Part shown: positions 32,300 to 40,791 of the stretch, piece after piece
How positions within the stretch are numbered: position 1 is the stretch's first letter
How the letters are laid out: each line of letters opens with the position of its first letter
Notes under the pieces: generated by a model
Told to the model about the DNA's origin: nothing
Database searches by the model: none
Seen by the model: the letters and a program-made list of their open reading frames with translations, nothing else
Made by a program: the position numbers and the translations under genes
Source: Sanguibacter inulinus
GTDB taxonomy: Bacteria > Actinomycetota > Actinomycetes > Actinomycetales > Cellulomonadaceae
Assembly (NCBI RefSeq): GCF_013415325.1
Contig: NZ_JACBYE010000040.1
Span: 1 to 40,825 of the forward strand
Direction of reading: 5' to 3'
Length of the DNA stretch: 40,825 nt

Positions 32300-33760
32300 A
32301 TGCCACGGACGCCACTGCCCAGCCCGCGCCCTGACCGACCGCTCCGAGCCCGATCGCTCCGAGCCCCTGGAGCCGCCACGCTGGCGGCCGCGCTCGTCCT
32401 CACCGGGTGCTCCTCCTCCTCCGACGACAGCGAGACCGAGCCCACATCGACGGCCTCGAGCACGTCGACGACCTCGACCCCGGTCGAAGAACCATCCTCC
32501 GAGCCCGCCGATCTCCCCGAGGGCCCCGCGGGAGAGCAGGCCGCCTGGTTCCTCGAGCAGCTCGACCCCGAGACCACCGTGAGCGCCGACGAGATCACCG
32601 CCCGCGTCTCCGAGGCTGTGCTCGCCGAGATGAGCGCCGAGGACCTCGCCGCGACCCTGACAGCGCTCGCCGCGACAGGCCCGTGGACGCCTCGGGCTGT
32701 CGCTGGTGAAGGGTCAGCCGTCTCGGTGACGATCGTCGACACGGCCGCGACCTACCTCGAGATGCAGGTCGCGACCGACGAGGCCGGTCAGGTGACGACC
32801 CTGTTCTTCGCGCCCGGGAGCAACCCCGACCGCGCACCGGCCGCGAGCTGGGACGAGCTGGACTCGTTGCTCGGCGACACCGGCGTCGACCACTCGCTCC
32901 AGGTGTCGACGGTCGACGAGGCCGGTCTGTGCACACCCGTCCACCAGGCCGGCGAGACGGCCACGCCGATGCCTGTCGGGTCGATCGTCAAGCTCTACGT
33001 CCTCGGGGCCGTGGTGACGGCCGTCGCCGACGGCACCCTCACCTGGGACACCGAGCTCACCCTCACCGACGACCTCAAGTCCTTGCCCTCGGGCACCCTG
33101 CAGGACCAGCCGGCCGGGACCACCGTGACAGTCCAGCAGGCAGCGGCCGGCATGATCTCGATCAGCGACAACACCGCGACAGACCTGCTCATCAGCACGG
33201 TGGGCCGCGACGCCGTCGTCTCCGCGATGGGCGACATGGGCCACCACGACCCGGCGCTCAACACGCCGCTGCTCACCACGCGCGACCTCTTCTGGTTCGG
33301 CTGGGGTGCCCCGGAGGCCGTCCCGAGCTGGACCGACCTCGACGTGGACGCGCGCGAGGCGCTGCAGGGCGAGGTGCCGGCGGGCTTGCTCGACATCGAC
33401 CCGATGTCTGTCACGACCCCCCGCTGGGACGACGGCCTCGACTGGTTCGCCACGGCCGCCGACCTCTGCTCCGCGCACGCCGGCCTGCAGACCATGGCGG
33501 GCACGGAGGCCGGCGAGCCCGTCCGCGACATCCTGTCGGCGAACACCGGGATCACCCTCGACGAGGCCGACTGGCCCTACGTCGCCTTCAAGGGCGGCAA
33601 CGCACCCGGTGAGATCGCCGGGTCGTGGCTGGCCGAGACCGCCGACGGGGAGACCGTCGTGGTGAGCCTCCAGCTCGCGACCGACGACCCTCTCGCCCTG
33701 CCCGCCCCCGTCGACCTGTTCTCCCTCGCCGAGGACGCCTTCGGGCTGTACGGGTCGTGA
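32300..33760 (+). CDS. ORF12/LpqF-like lipoprotein with class A beta-lactamase fold
   Basis: 486 aa. An Arg-rich start and hydrophobic segment end in the lipobox LVLTGCSS, then a Ser/Thr/Glu-rich linker of about 45 residues. A small domain of about 100 residues (about 70-180) is followed by the serine hydrolase domain. The three active-site motifs are present: S228-I-V-K231 (SxxK), S289-D-N (SxN) and K431-G-G (KTG-like). This two-domain build matches Streptomyces Orf12 of clavulanate biosynthesis and mycobacterial LpqF. Such proteins are rarely true beta-lactamases and may be esterases or wall-related. The class A Glu (ExxLN) is not recognised. A terminator follows. Confidence 0.85.
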   Translation: MPRTPLPSPRPDRPLRARSLRAPGAATLAAALVLTGCSSSSDDSETEPTSTASSTSTTSTPVEEPSSEPADLPEGPAGEQAAWFLEQLDPETTVSADEITARVSEAVLAEMSAEDLAATLTALAATGPWTPRAVAGEGSAVSVTIVDTAATYLEMQVATDEAGQVTTLFFAPGSNPDRAPAASWDELDSLLGDTGVDHSLQVSTVDEAGLCTPVHQAGETATPMPVGSIVKLYVLGAVVTAVADGTLTWDTELTLTDDLKSLPSGTLQDQPAGTTVTVQQAAAGMISISDNTATDLLISTVGRDAVVSAMGDMGHHDPALNTPLLTTRDLFWFGWGAPEAVPSWTDLDVDAREALQGEVPAGLLDIDPMSVTTPRWDDGLDWFATAADLCSAHAGLQTMAGTEAGEPVRDILSANTGITLDEADWPYVAFKGGNAPGEIAGSWLAETADGETVVVSLQLATDDPLALPAPVDLFSLAEDAFGLYGS

Positions 33761-33763
33761 CAC

Positions 33764-33803
33764 AGCAGAGCCCGACGTCGGACCTCCGACCTCGGGCTCT
33801 GCT
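33764..33803. terminator. Bidirectional terminator between lipoprotein and GH42 genes
   Basis: AGCAGAGCCCGA (33764-33775) pairs with TCGGGCTCTGCT (33792-33803), with an inner GTCGGA-CC-TCCGAC hairpin. It lies between two convergent stops. Confidence 0.8.
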
Positions 33804-33834
33804 CTGCCCTGGGCCCCGGCGTCCGCCGAGCCTG

Positions 33835-35907
33835 TCAGGCCTCGGTGATCACCGAGCCGGCCGCCACGTCGGCCCGGGCGACGGCGAAGCCACCGGCCCG
33901 CACGAAGACCTCGCCGTCGACCTCGTCACCCACGAGCGCCTGGCCGGCCCCGGGGACCACGACGTCCTCGGTCCCGTGGTTGAGCACCACGGTGAACTCC
34001 GTGGACCCGTCGACCGAGCGGCGGCGCACGACCTCGACCTCGTCGGGCAGCGTGCGGTCCGGGACGATCCCCGCGTCGGCGTAGGCGCCGTCGAGGAAGG
34101 TCGTCAGCGACGCACCGGTCAGGCGCGTCGAGGTGTACCAGGCCGCACCCTCGCCGTGGACGTTGCGGGTGATCGCCGCCTCGCCCTCGGCGGGGCCGTC
34201 CACGTAGGTGGCCACGACGTCGGCCGTCGTCACCACGAGGTCTTCGGCCCAGACGTCAGCCGCGGCACCCTCGAAGCGTCCACCGGCCAGTGTCATCGAG
34301 TCGCCCTCGCGCAGCGGGAGCAGCTCGTCGACCCGGACACCCAGCACGTCGTGCAGCGCAGCGACCAGGCCACCAGCACGCACGGCGTCGTTCTCGTCGA
34401 CCAGCCCGGAGAAGCACGAGACGGCCAGCGTCCCGCCGGCAGCCGTGTAGGACGTGAGGTTCGCCGCCGCCGCGTCGGTCAGCAGGTACGACGCGGGGGC
34501 GAGCACGAGCCTGTACCCGCTGAGGTCGGCCTCGGGGTGGACCAGGTCAGCCGTGACGTCGTCGCGCCACAGCTGGTCGTAGAAGGCGACGATGCGCTCG
34601 CGGTGCGAGTGGTCGACGCTCGGTCGCCACTCGAGGTCCTGCGCCCAGAACGACTCCCAGTCCCAGAGGATCGCGACGTCGGCGTGCACCTGCGAGCCGC
34701 GCAGCTCGGAGAGGTCCGCCAGGGTGCCACCGAGCTCGACGACCTCCTTCCACACCCGGCTCGAGGTGCCCGCGTGGGGCAGCATCGCCGAGTGGAACTT
34801 CTCGGCGCCCGAGCGCGAGGCCCGCCACTGGAAGAACAAGATGCCGTCGGCCCCACGCCCGAGGTGCGAGAGCGCGTTGCGGGCCATCTCGCCGCGGCGC
34901 TTGGCCACGTTGCGCGGCTGCCAGTTGACGCCCGAGGTCGAGTGCTCCATGAGGATCCACGGCTTACCGCCAGCGAGCGAGCGGGTGAGGTCGGCGTCGA
35001 GGGCCAGCGTCACGTGGTTACGGACCTCGGCGGCGGTCAGGTAGTGGTCGTTGCTCACGATGTCGACCTCGCGCGCCCAGCGCCACAGGTCCATCGAGGG
35101 GCAGCTCGTCGCCATGAAGTTGGTCGTCACCGGGACGCCGGGTGAGAGCTCGTGCAGGATGTCCCGCTCGGCCGTGAAGCAGGCGAGCAGCGCGTCGGAG
35201 GTGAAGCGCGCGAAGTCGAGGCGCTGCGCGGGGTTCACGACGCTGGCCGACGTGGCCGGGGCCCCGACGTGCTCCCACTCGCGGTAGGTCTGGCCCCAGA
35301 AGGCCGTGCCCCAGGCGGCGTTGAGACCGTCGAGGGAGCCGTGGCGCTCCTGCAGCCAGGTACGGAAGGCCCGGACGCTGTGCTCGTCGTAGCTGTCCGA
35401 GACGGGTGCGCCGTACTCGTTGTGGACGTGCCACAGCGCGAGGGCCGGGTGGGAGCCGTAGCGCTCGCCGAGCGCGCGGGTGATGCGTGCGCAGGCCCGG
35501 CGGTAGTCGGGAGAGGACGGGCTGACCATGCCGCGCGAGCCGTGGCCCAGCACGACGCCGTCGCGGGTGACGACGCGCGAGTCGGGGTACGTGGCGTAGA
35601 ACCAGGCGGGCGGGGCGGCGGTCGGGGTGCCGAGGTCGACCCGGATGCCTGCCGAGTGCAGCAGGTCGAAGAGCCTGTCGAGCCACTCGAAGTCGAAGAC
35701 GCCCTCGGTCGGCTCGAGCCGGGCCCACGAGAAGATGCCCACGCTCACCAGGTTGACCCCGGCCTCACGCATGAGGGCGACGTCCTCGACCCAGACCTCT
35801 TCGGGCCACTGCTCGGGGTTGTAGTCCCCGCCGTAGCTGATGGTTCCCACACCCGGGAGCCAGCCTGCTGGGGCTCCTGCGGTGCGGACGGCGGTGGACT
35901 CGCTCAT
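33835..35907 (-). CDS. GH42 beta-galactosidase
   Basis: 690 aa from the ATG at 35907 with AAGGAG upstream. No signal peptide, so it acts in the cytoplasm. The GH42 start YGGDYNPEQWPEEVW is clear; E164 in WHVHNEYG is the acid/base and E321 in ILMEHSTSGVNWQ the nucleophile. The A-domain barrel, trimerisation domain (from about 395) and C-terminal beta domain give normal family length. It removes galactose from imported galacto-oligosaccharides. It is divergent from a sugar ABC operon, and the shared region carries a 16-bp palindrome. In Bifidobacterium, related GH42 enzymes act on beta-1,6- or beta-1,3-galactosides; linkage cannot be read here. Confidence 0.94.
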   Translation of the reverse strand: MSESTAVRTAGAPAGWLPGVGTISYGGDYNPEQWPEEVWVEDVALMREAGVNLVSVGIFSWARLEPTEGVFDFEWLDRLFDLLHSAGIRVDLGTPTAAPPAWFYATYPDSRVVTRDGVVLGHGSRGMVSPSSPDYRRACARITRALGERYGSHPALALWHVHNEYGAPVSDSYDEHSVRAFRTWLQERHGSLDGLNAAWGTAFWGQTYREWEHVGAPATSASVVNPAQRLDFARFTSDALLACFTAERDILHELSPGVPVTTNFMATSCPSMDLWRWAREVDIVSNDHYLTAAEVRNHVTLALDADLTRSLAGGKPWILMEHSTSGVNWQPRNVAKRRGEMARNALSHLGRGADGILFFQWRASRSGAEKFHSAMLPHAGTSSRVWKEVVELGGTLADLSELRGSQVHADVAILWDWESFWAQDLEWRPSVDHSHRERIVAFYDQLWRDDVTADLVHPEADLSGYRLVLAPASYLLTDAAAANLTSYTAAGGTLAVSCFSGLVDENDAVRAGGLVAALHDVLGVRVDELLPLREGDSMTLAGGRFEGAAADVWAEDLVVTTADVVATYVDGPAEGEAAITRNVHGEGAAWYTSTRLTGASLTTFLDGAYADAGIVPDRTLPDEVEVVRRRSVDGSTEFTVVLNHGTEDVVVPGAGQALVGDEVDGEVFVRAGGFAVARADVAAGSVITEA

Positions 35908-36076
35908 GGCTCTCCTTGCCGACAGGCGGCGGTTGACGTGGATCTCTCAGCGACGTGCGGCTCCGGGCTCCTGCGCCCTGGACCCGCTGCCCTGTGCTCC
36001 CCTGTGCTCGCACCTGTGCGCGCTCACAGACTTCGACATCGCTGTGCAACGACGAGGTAACACTATTTTCTGATGT

Positions 36077-36107
36077 TTGACAACCAGCAGGAGTGTGCCG
36101 GTACTGT
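36077..36107 (+). promoter_or_regulatory. Predicted promoter of the sugar ABC operon
   Basis: TTGACA (36077-36082) precedes TACTGT (36102-36107) by 19 bp, slightly long. The palindrome at 36104-36119 overlaps the -10. The surrounding 36055-36080 is the AT-richest stretch nearby (AACACTATTTTCTGATGTTT). A minus-strand promoter for GH42 is expected here too but is not resolved. Confidence 0.55.
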
Positions 36108-36119
36108 GACCGGTCACAG
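36104..36119. promoter_or_regulatory. LacI-type operator of the GH42/ABC divergon
   Basis: CTGTGACCGGTCACAG is a perfect 16-bp palindrome with central CG. It sits over the -10 of the importer promoter, where a repressor would act. The sequence differs from the operator pair at 1255 and 8198. The LacI gene at 39766 is the nearest candidate. Confidence 0.75.
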
Positions 36120-36193
36120 GTACAGTGGCGTTTCTGAGTACGACGTCGTACCCACCTCAGCGACGAAGCGGAGGTGACGATCAAGGAGGACAC

Positions 36194-37507
36194 ATGCGTC
36201 TGGCCCGCACACGACTCACCGCAGCTGCGGTGACGATCGCAGCACTCACCCTCGGCGTCGCCGCCTGCGGGAGCGACTCCGACAGCGCCTCCGGCGACGG
36301 CCCCGTGAACCTCACGTTCTGGACGTGGGCCCCGGAGATGGAGGCTGTCGTCGACATCTGGAACGAGGCGAACCCCGACATCCAGGTGACGGTCAACAAG
36401 CAGGACGGCGGCGACGCAGCCGTCACCAAGCTGCTCACGGCCATCAAGGCCGGCAGCGGTGCACCCGACATCATGCAGGCCGAGTACCAGGCCATCCCGA
36501 CGATGGTCTCGGCCGACGCCCTCGCGGACGTCTCGGCCGAGGTCGGCGACGACCTCTCGGGCCACTTCGCGGACGGCGTGTGGAACTCTGTGACCCTCGG
36601 GACCGACGCGGTCTACGGGATCCCGCAGGACTCCGGGCCCATGCAGTTCTACTACCGCGCGGACATCTTCGAGGACATGGGCCTCGCCGTCCCGACCACC
36701 TGGGACGAGTACGCGGACGTCGCCGCTCAGCTGCACACGGCCGACCCGTCCAAGTACCTCGGGACCTTCTCGGCGACAGACGCCGGATCCTTCACGGGCC
36801 TCGCGCAGCAGGCCGGCGCCTCGTGGTGGGGCATCGACGGCGAGTCGTGGACCGTCGACATCGACGACGAGGCCACCCTCAAGGTCGCGCAGTACTGGGG
36901 CGACCTCGTCGAGGCGGGCACGATCGACAACAAGCCGATGTACACCCCCGAGTGGAACGCCGCGCTCAACGACGGCTCGCAGGTCGGCTGGCTCAGCGCC
37001 GTCTGGGCACCCGGCGTCCTCGCCGGCAACGCCCCCGACACCGAGGGTCTGTGGAAGATGGCTCCGATGCCGCAGTGGGACGCCTCGGCCCCCGCGACAG
37101 GCAACTGGGGCGGCTCGGCCACCGCGGTGACCACGCAGTCCGAGCACGCCGAGCAGGCCGTCGAGTTCATCACCTGGATGAACACCTCCGAGGAGGGCGT
37201 CGCCGCCCTCGCGGACGTCTCCGGCATCTACCCGGCCGACATCCCCGGGCAGTCGACCGCGCTGACCGACCCGCCGGCCTTCTTCGCCAACCAGCCCGAC
37301 TTCTACGAGATCGTCGCCGAGACGGCCGGCACGGCCAACCCCTTCACCTACGGCCCGAACGTCAACGTCGCCTACTCGGCCTTCAACGACGCCTTCGGCA
37401 AGGCAGCCGAGTCCCGCTCGGCCGCAGGGTTCGTCGAGGGCATCGAGTCGATGCAGACCACCACTGTCGAGGACCTCAAGAACTCCGGCTTCTCGGTCGC
37501 CGAGTAG
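36194..37507 (+). CDS. Sugar ABC transporter substrate-binding lipoprotein (family 1)
   Basis: 437 aa from the ATG at 36194 with AAGGAGG 4 nt upstream; an in-frame ATG at 36125 lies upstream of the RBS and is rejected. The signal peptide ends in the lipobox GVAACGSD. The mature protein has the cluster B pattern: VNLTFWTWAPEMEAVVDIWN, NKQDGGDAAVTKLLTAIKAG, APDIMQAEYQ, GIPQDSGPMQFYYRADIF and GNWGGSATAVTTQSEH. It captures sugars outside the cell. The GH42 gene next door suggests galacto-oligosaccharides. A 272-bp gap with two large hairpins separates it from the permease genes, a common way to make more binding protein than permease. Confidence 0.93.
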   Translation: MRLARTRLTAAAVTIAALTLGVAACGSDSDSASGDGPVNLTFWTWAPEMEAVVDIWNEANPDIQVTVNKQDGGDAAVTKLLTAIKAGSGAPDIMQAEYQAIPTMVSADALADVSAEVGDDLSGHFADGVWNSVTLGTDAVYGIPQDSGPMQFYYRADIFEDMGLAVPTTWDEYADVAAQLHTADPSKYLGTFSATDAGSFTGLAQQAGASWWGIDGESWTVDIDDEATLKVAQYWGDLVEAGTIDNKPMYTPEWNAALNDGSQVGWLSAVWAPGVLAGNAPDTEGLWKMAPMPQWDASAPATGNWGGSATAVTTQSEHAEQAVEFITWMNTSEEGVAALADVSGIYPADIPGQSTALTDPPAFFANQPDFYEIVAETAGTANPFTYGPNVNVAYSAFNDAFGKAAESRSAAGFVEGIESMQTTTVEDLKNSGFSVAE

Positions 37508-37517
37508 TCGCTGCGTA

Positions 37518-37560
37518 GCCGGTCGAGCAGTCACCGCGGTCCAGCGGCTGCTCGACCGGC
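37518..37560 (+). other. Large intra-operon hairpin 1 after the binding-protein gene
   Basis: GCCGGTCGAGCAG (37518-37530) pairs perfectly with CTGCTCGACCGGC (37548-37560) around a 17-nt loop. It can act as a partial terminator or block 3' exonucleases. Confidence 0.7.
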
Positions 37561-37571
37561 ACCAGCACCAC

Positions 37572-37605
37572 CCGCACGACTCGCACCACCGCACGACCCG
37601 CACCA
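37572..37605. repeat. 17-bp direct repeat in the SBP-permease gap
   Basis: CCGCACGACTCGCACCA (37572-37588) is repeated with one change (T to C) at 37589-37605. Confidence 0.6.
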
Positions 37606-37664
37606 CCCGGTCGGCCCCAGCGGCACGGCCGACTGCTCGACAAGCACCCTCAGCAGCACCCTCC

Positions 37665-37696
37665 CCGCGGGGCGTCGCGTCCGCGACGCCCCGCGG
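37665..37696 (+). other. Large intra-operon hairpin 2 before the permease genes
   Basis: CCGCGGGGCGTCGCG and its exact complement form a 14-15-bp stem with a minimal loop (GTCC). With hairpin 1 it makes the SBP-permease gap strongly structured. Confidence 0.7.
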
Positions 37697-37779
37697 CACG
37701 GCCCGGCCCTGCGCCAGGCACTCGACTCCGGCGCACCGCGCGCACGCCGACCCCCTCGCTCTGTAGGAGTACGACTCTC

Positions 37780-38760
37780 ATGCCGCCGACCACCCAGAAG
37801 CTCGCCCCGCCGACACCCGGGGCCCCCGGACCCCTCCCGACCGCACGCCGGGGCCGCAGCAAGGGCACCCGCGACCTGCCCGCCTGGGGCTTCCTCGCTC
37901 CGGCCATCGCACTCTTCGTCATCTTCATGGCCCTGCCCATCGGCTACGCCGCCTACCTCAGCCTGCGGACCGTCAAGGTGTCCGGGCTCGGCCTCGGGGC
38001 CGGGGCGCGGACCGAGAGCTGGGCCGGGTTCGCCAACTACTCCCGGGCCCTGAGCGACCCGGAGTTCCTCTCGAGCGTCGGGCGGGTGGGCCTCTACGGA
38101 CTGCTGCTCGTGCCGACGATGATCGTCCTCGCGCTGCTCTTCGCCCTGCTGCTCGACTCGCGCGGTGCGCGGGCCAAGGGCTTCAGCCGCATCTCGATCT
38201 TCCTGCCCTACGCGGTCCCGGCGGTCATCTCGTCGCTGCTCTGGGGCTTCCTCTACCTGCCCGCGGTCAGCCCGTTCTACTACGTCTTCGAGAAGCTCGG
38301 CTGGGACGCCCCGTCGCTGCTCTCCTCCGACCTCGTGCTCTTCGCGATCGCGAACATCGCGCTCTGGGGCGGTGTCGGCTTCAACATGATCGTCATCTAC
38401 ACCTCGCTCAAGGCGATCCCGACGGACATCTACGAGGCTGCGCGGATCGACGGCGCCAACGAGCGCACCATCGCGCTGCGCATCAAGGTCCCGATCGTCA
38501 CGCCGTCGCTCATCATGACCTTCGTCTTCTCGATGATCGCGACGCTCCAGGTCTTCGCCGAGCCCACGACGCTGCGCCCGCTGACCAACACCATCTCGAC
38601 CACGTGGTCGCCCCTCATGAAGGTCTACCGCGACGCCTTCACGCGTGACGACCTCTACTCGGCCGCCGCCACGTCGATCATCATCGCGGCCGCGACGTTC
38701 ATCCTCTCGTTCGGGTTCCTGCGCCTCGTGCAGAGCCGTGCCTTCAGCCAGGAGAAGTGA
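37780..38760 (+). CDS. Sugar ABC transporter permease 1 (MalF/UgpA-like)
   Basis: 326 aa, ATG start with AGGAG 9 nt upstream. A basic N-terminus precedes six helices starting at PAWGFLAPAIALFVIFMALP. The EAA loop that docks the ATPase is intact: YEAARIDGANERTIALRIKV. With permease 2 it forms the membrane channel. The stop is directly followed by the next ATG (1-nt gap), so translation is coupled. Confidence 0.95.
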   Translation: MPPTTQKLAPPTPGAPGPLPTARRGRSKGTRDLPAWGFLAPAIALFVIFMALPIGYAAYLSLRTVKVSGLGLGAGARTESWAGFANYSRALSDPEFLSSVGRVGLYGLLLVPTMIVLALLFALLLDSRGARAKGFSRISIFLPYAVPAVISSLLWGFLYLPAVSPFYYVFEKLGWDAPSLLSSDLVLFAIANIALWGGVGFNMIVIYTSLKAIPTDIYEAARIDGANERTIALRIKVPIVTPSLIMTFVFSMIATLQVFAEPTTLRPLTNTISTTWSPLMKVYRDAFTRDDLYSAAATSIIIAAATFILSFGFLRLVQSRAFSQEK

Positions 38761-38761
38761 C

Positions 38762-39676
38762 ATGAGCACCACGACCCCCTCCAGGACGAGCTCGCGCACC
38801 CGTGGCTCCTCCGCCCTCCAGCACTCCGTCGTGCGCCCGACCCGCCGTCCGCGCATCGGCTGGGGCGGCACGATCATCCTGCTGATCGGCGCGGCGTACT
38901 GCCTGCTGCCCGTCGCCTGGGTGCTCGTCGCCTCGTCGAAGAGCGCGGCCGAGCTGTTCTCGACCTTCACCTTCGCGCCGTCGTCGCACCTGGTCGACAA
39001 CATCTCCGAGCTGTCGGCCTACCGCGGCGGCCTGTTCTGGCGCTGGATGCTCAACACAGGTCTCTACGCGGGCGTCGGCGCGCTGCTCTCGGTCGTCGTC
39101 TCGGCGATGGCCGGCTACGGGCTCGCCAAGTACAGCTTCGCGGGCAAGAAGGCCGTCTTCAACACCCTGCTCGCCGGGGTGCTCGTGCCGGCTGTCGTCC
39201 TCGCGATCCCGCAGTACCTGCTCCTCGCCAAGCTCGGCATGACCAACACGTACTGGTCGGTCCTGCTGCCGAGCATCATCAGCCCCTACGGCATCTACCT
39301 CGCGCGCATCTACGCGGCGGCGTCGGTCCCCGACGACGTCATCGAGGCGGCCCGGACCGACGGCGCCAAGGACTTCCGGATCTTCCGGACGATGGCCGTG
39401 CCGATGATGCTCCCCGGCCTGGTGACGGTGTTCCTGTTCCAGTTCGTCGGGATCTGGAACAACTACATGCTGCCGTACATCATGCTCGGCGACGACAAGC
39501 TGTTCCCGCTCACCGTGGGCCTCTCCGGCCTGCTCAACCAGGGTGCGTCGCAGCCGGCGATGTACACCTCGGTCATCACCGGCGCCCTGCTGTCGATCCT
39601 CCCGCTCATCGCGCTGTTCCTCACGCTGCAGCGCTACTGGCAGGTCGACCTCGCCGCCGGCGCCGTCAAGAGCTGA
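38762..39676 (+). CDS. Sugar ABC transporter permease 2 (MalG/UgpE-like)
   Basis: 304 aa from the ATG at 38762, one base after the permease 1 stop, with AGGAG inside the end of that gene; an in-frame ATG at 38645 would overlap permease 1 by over 100 bp and is rejected. A Ser/Thr/Arg-rich start precedes six helices. The EAA loop is IEAARTDGAKDFRIFRTMAV, and the MalG-like end (LTLQRYWQVDLAAGAVKS) is present. No ATPase gene follows, so a shared MsiK-type ATPase is likely. A terminator follows. Confidence 0.95.
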   Translation: MSTTTPSRTSSRTRGSSALQHSVVRPTRRPRIGWGGTIILLIGAAYCLLPVAWVLVASSKSAAELFSTFTFAPSSHLVDNISELSAYRGGLFWRWMLNTGLYAGVGALLSVVVSAMAGYGLAKYSFAGKKAVFNTLLAGVLVPAVVLAIPQYLLLAKLGMTNTYWSVLLPSIISPYGIYLARIYAAASVPDDVIEAARTDGAKDFRIFRTMAVPMMLPGLVTVFLFQFVGIWNNYMLPYIMLGDDKLFPLTVGLSGLLNQGASQPAMYTSVITGALLSILPLIALFLTLQRYWQVDLAAGAVKS

Positions 39677-39687
39677 CCCGCACGACC

Positions 39688-39721
39688 GGCGCAGGGGTGC
39701 GGTCACCCGCTCCCCTGCGCC
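39688..39721 (+). terminator. Terminator of the sugar ABC operon
   Basis: GGCGCAGGGG (39688-39697) pairs with CCCCTGCGCC (39712-39721); the 14-nt loop contains a further GCGG/CCGC pairing. Confidence 0.75.
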
Positions 39722-39723
39722 TC

Positions 39724-39743
39724 GTGGCACCACCAGGTGCCAC
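39724..39743. promoter_or_regulatory. Inverted repeat upstream of lacI gene 2
   Basis: GTGGCACC-ACCA-GGTGCCAC has perfect 8-bp arms. It ends 9 bp before the -10 of the regulator gene, so it could be an autoregulatory site or a second terminator stem. Confidence 0.5.
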
Positions 39744-39752
39744 CTGTTGACC

Positions 39753-39758
39753 TAGAGT
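39753..39758 (+). promoter_or_regulatory. -10 element of a leaderless promoter (lacI gene 2)
   Basis: TAGAGT ends 7 nt before the GTG at 39766, with no RBS between. Confidence 0.6.
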
Positions 39759-39765
39759 CTGGAAC

Positions 39766-40791
39766 GTGGAACCCGAGATGGAAGCACGCACCGCGCGCAA
39801 GCGCCCGACCATCCGCGACGTCGCGGCGGCAGCGGGGGTCTCCCGCGGGACGGTCTCCAGGGTGATCAACGGCGGCCACTGGGTGTCCCCCGAGGCGCTG
39901 ACCGCGGTCCAGGAGGCGATCCGCACCACCGGGTACTCCATGAACCAGCACGCCCGCTCGCTCGCGACGGGCCGCTCCAACTCGATCGCCTTCCTGCTCA
40001 CAGAGCCCCAGCACCTGCTCTTCGAGGACCCCACCTTCTCGATCTTGCTGCGCGGCGCCGCCGAGGCCCTCGGGCAGCGCGAGATGCCGCTGCTGCTCAT
40101 GGTCGCGGGCACCACGGAAGAGCGCCGACGGATCACCGACTACATCACCGCCGGTCACGTCGACGGCGTGCTGCTCATCTCCTCCCACCGCGACAACCCC
40201 ATGGTGAAGTCCCTGCTGCGCGCCGAGATCCCGGTGATCGCCTGTGGTGTGCCGATCGGCTACGAAGACTCTGTCGGGTACGTCTCGGCCGACGACGTCG
40301 GCGGGGCCCGCAAGATGACCCAGCACCTGGTCGACTCGGGTCGCACGCGGATCGCGACCGTCACCGGCCCGCTCGACACCCCCGGTGGGACCATGCGCCT
40401 CGCCGGCTACCGCGAGGCGCTCGGCGAGAGGTACGACGAGACCCTCGTCCGCCACGGCGACTACTCGCGCGAGGGTGGTCGCGCCGCGATGGCCGAGCTC
40501 CTCGAGGCCCGCCCCGACCTCGACGCGGTGTTCGTCGCCTCCGACCTCATGGCCGCGGGTGCGATGACCGCGATCAAGGACTCCGGCCGGTCGATCCCGG
40601 GCGACGTCGCCGTCGGCGGCTTCGACGACTCGGGCCTCGCCGCGACCCTCGACCCGCCGCTCACGACGATGCGCCAGCCCTTCGAGCGGATCTCCTCCGA
40701 GATGGTCCGCCTGCTCCTCGAGGTCGTCGACGGCCAGGAGCCCGCCGCGGTGACGCTGCCCGCGACGCTGGTGCGGCGCGAGTCCGCCTGA
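39766..40791 (+). CDS. LacI family transcriptional regulator 2
   Basis: 341 aa with a GTG start placed by the leaderless promoter; ATG 39778 is an alternative four codons in. The helix-turn-helix reads PTIRDVAAAAGVSRGTVSRV, with hinge MNQHARSLATG. The sugar-binding core has VDGVLLISSHRDNP, FVASDLMAAGAMTAI and VAVGGFDDSGLAATLDPPLT. Its recognition helix (SRGTVSRV) differs from regulator 1 (SSQTVSRV), which fits the two different operator sequences found. It follows the ABC operon and probably controls it and the GH42 gene. The effector is unknown, likely a galactoside. Confidence 0.92.
   Translation: MEPEMEARTARKRPTIRDVAAAAGVSRGTVSRVINGGHWVSPEALTAVQEAIRTTGYSMNQHARSLATGRSNSIAFLLTEPQHLLFEDPTFSILLRGAAEALGQREMPLLLMVAGTTEERRRITDYITAGHVDGVLLISSHRDNPMVKSLLRAEIPVIACGVPIGYEDSVGYVSADDVGGARKMTQHLVDSGRTRIATVTGPLDTPGGTMRLAGYREALGERYDETLVRHGDYSREGGRAAMAELLEARPDLDAVFVASDLMAAGAMTAIKDSGRSIPGDVAVGGFDDSGLAATLDPPLTTMRQPFERISSEMVRLLLEVVDGQEPAAVTLPATLVRRESA

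Noticed and set aside
36104-36119. TGTGACCGGTCACA as a Crp/GlxR site
   Set aside because: Crp and GlxR sites have 6 bp between TGTGA and TCACA; here there are 4. A central-CG LacI operator fits better.
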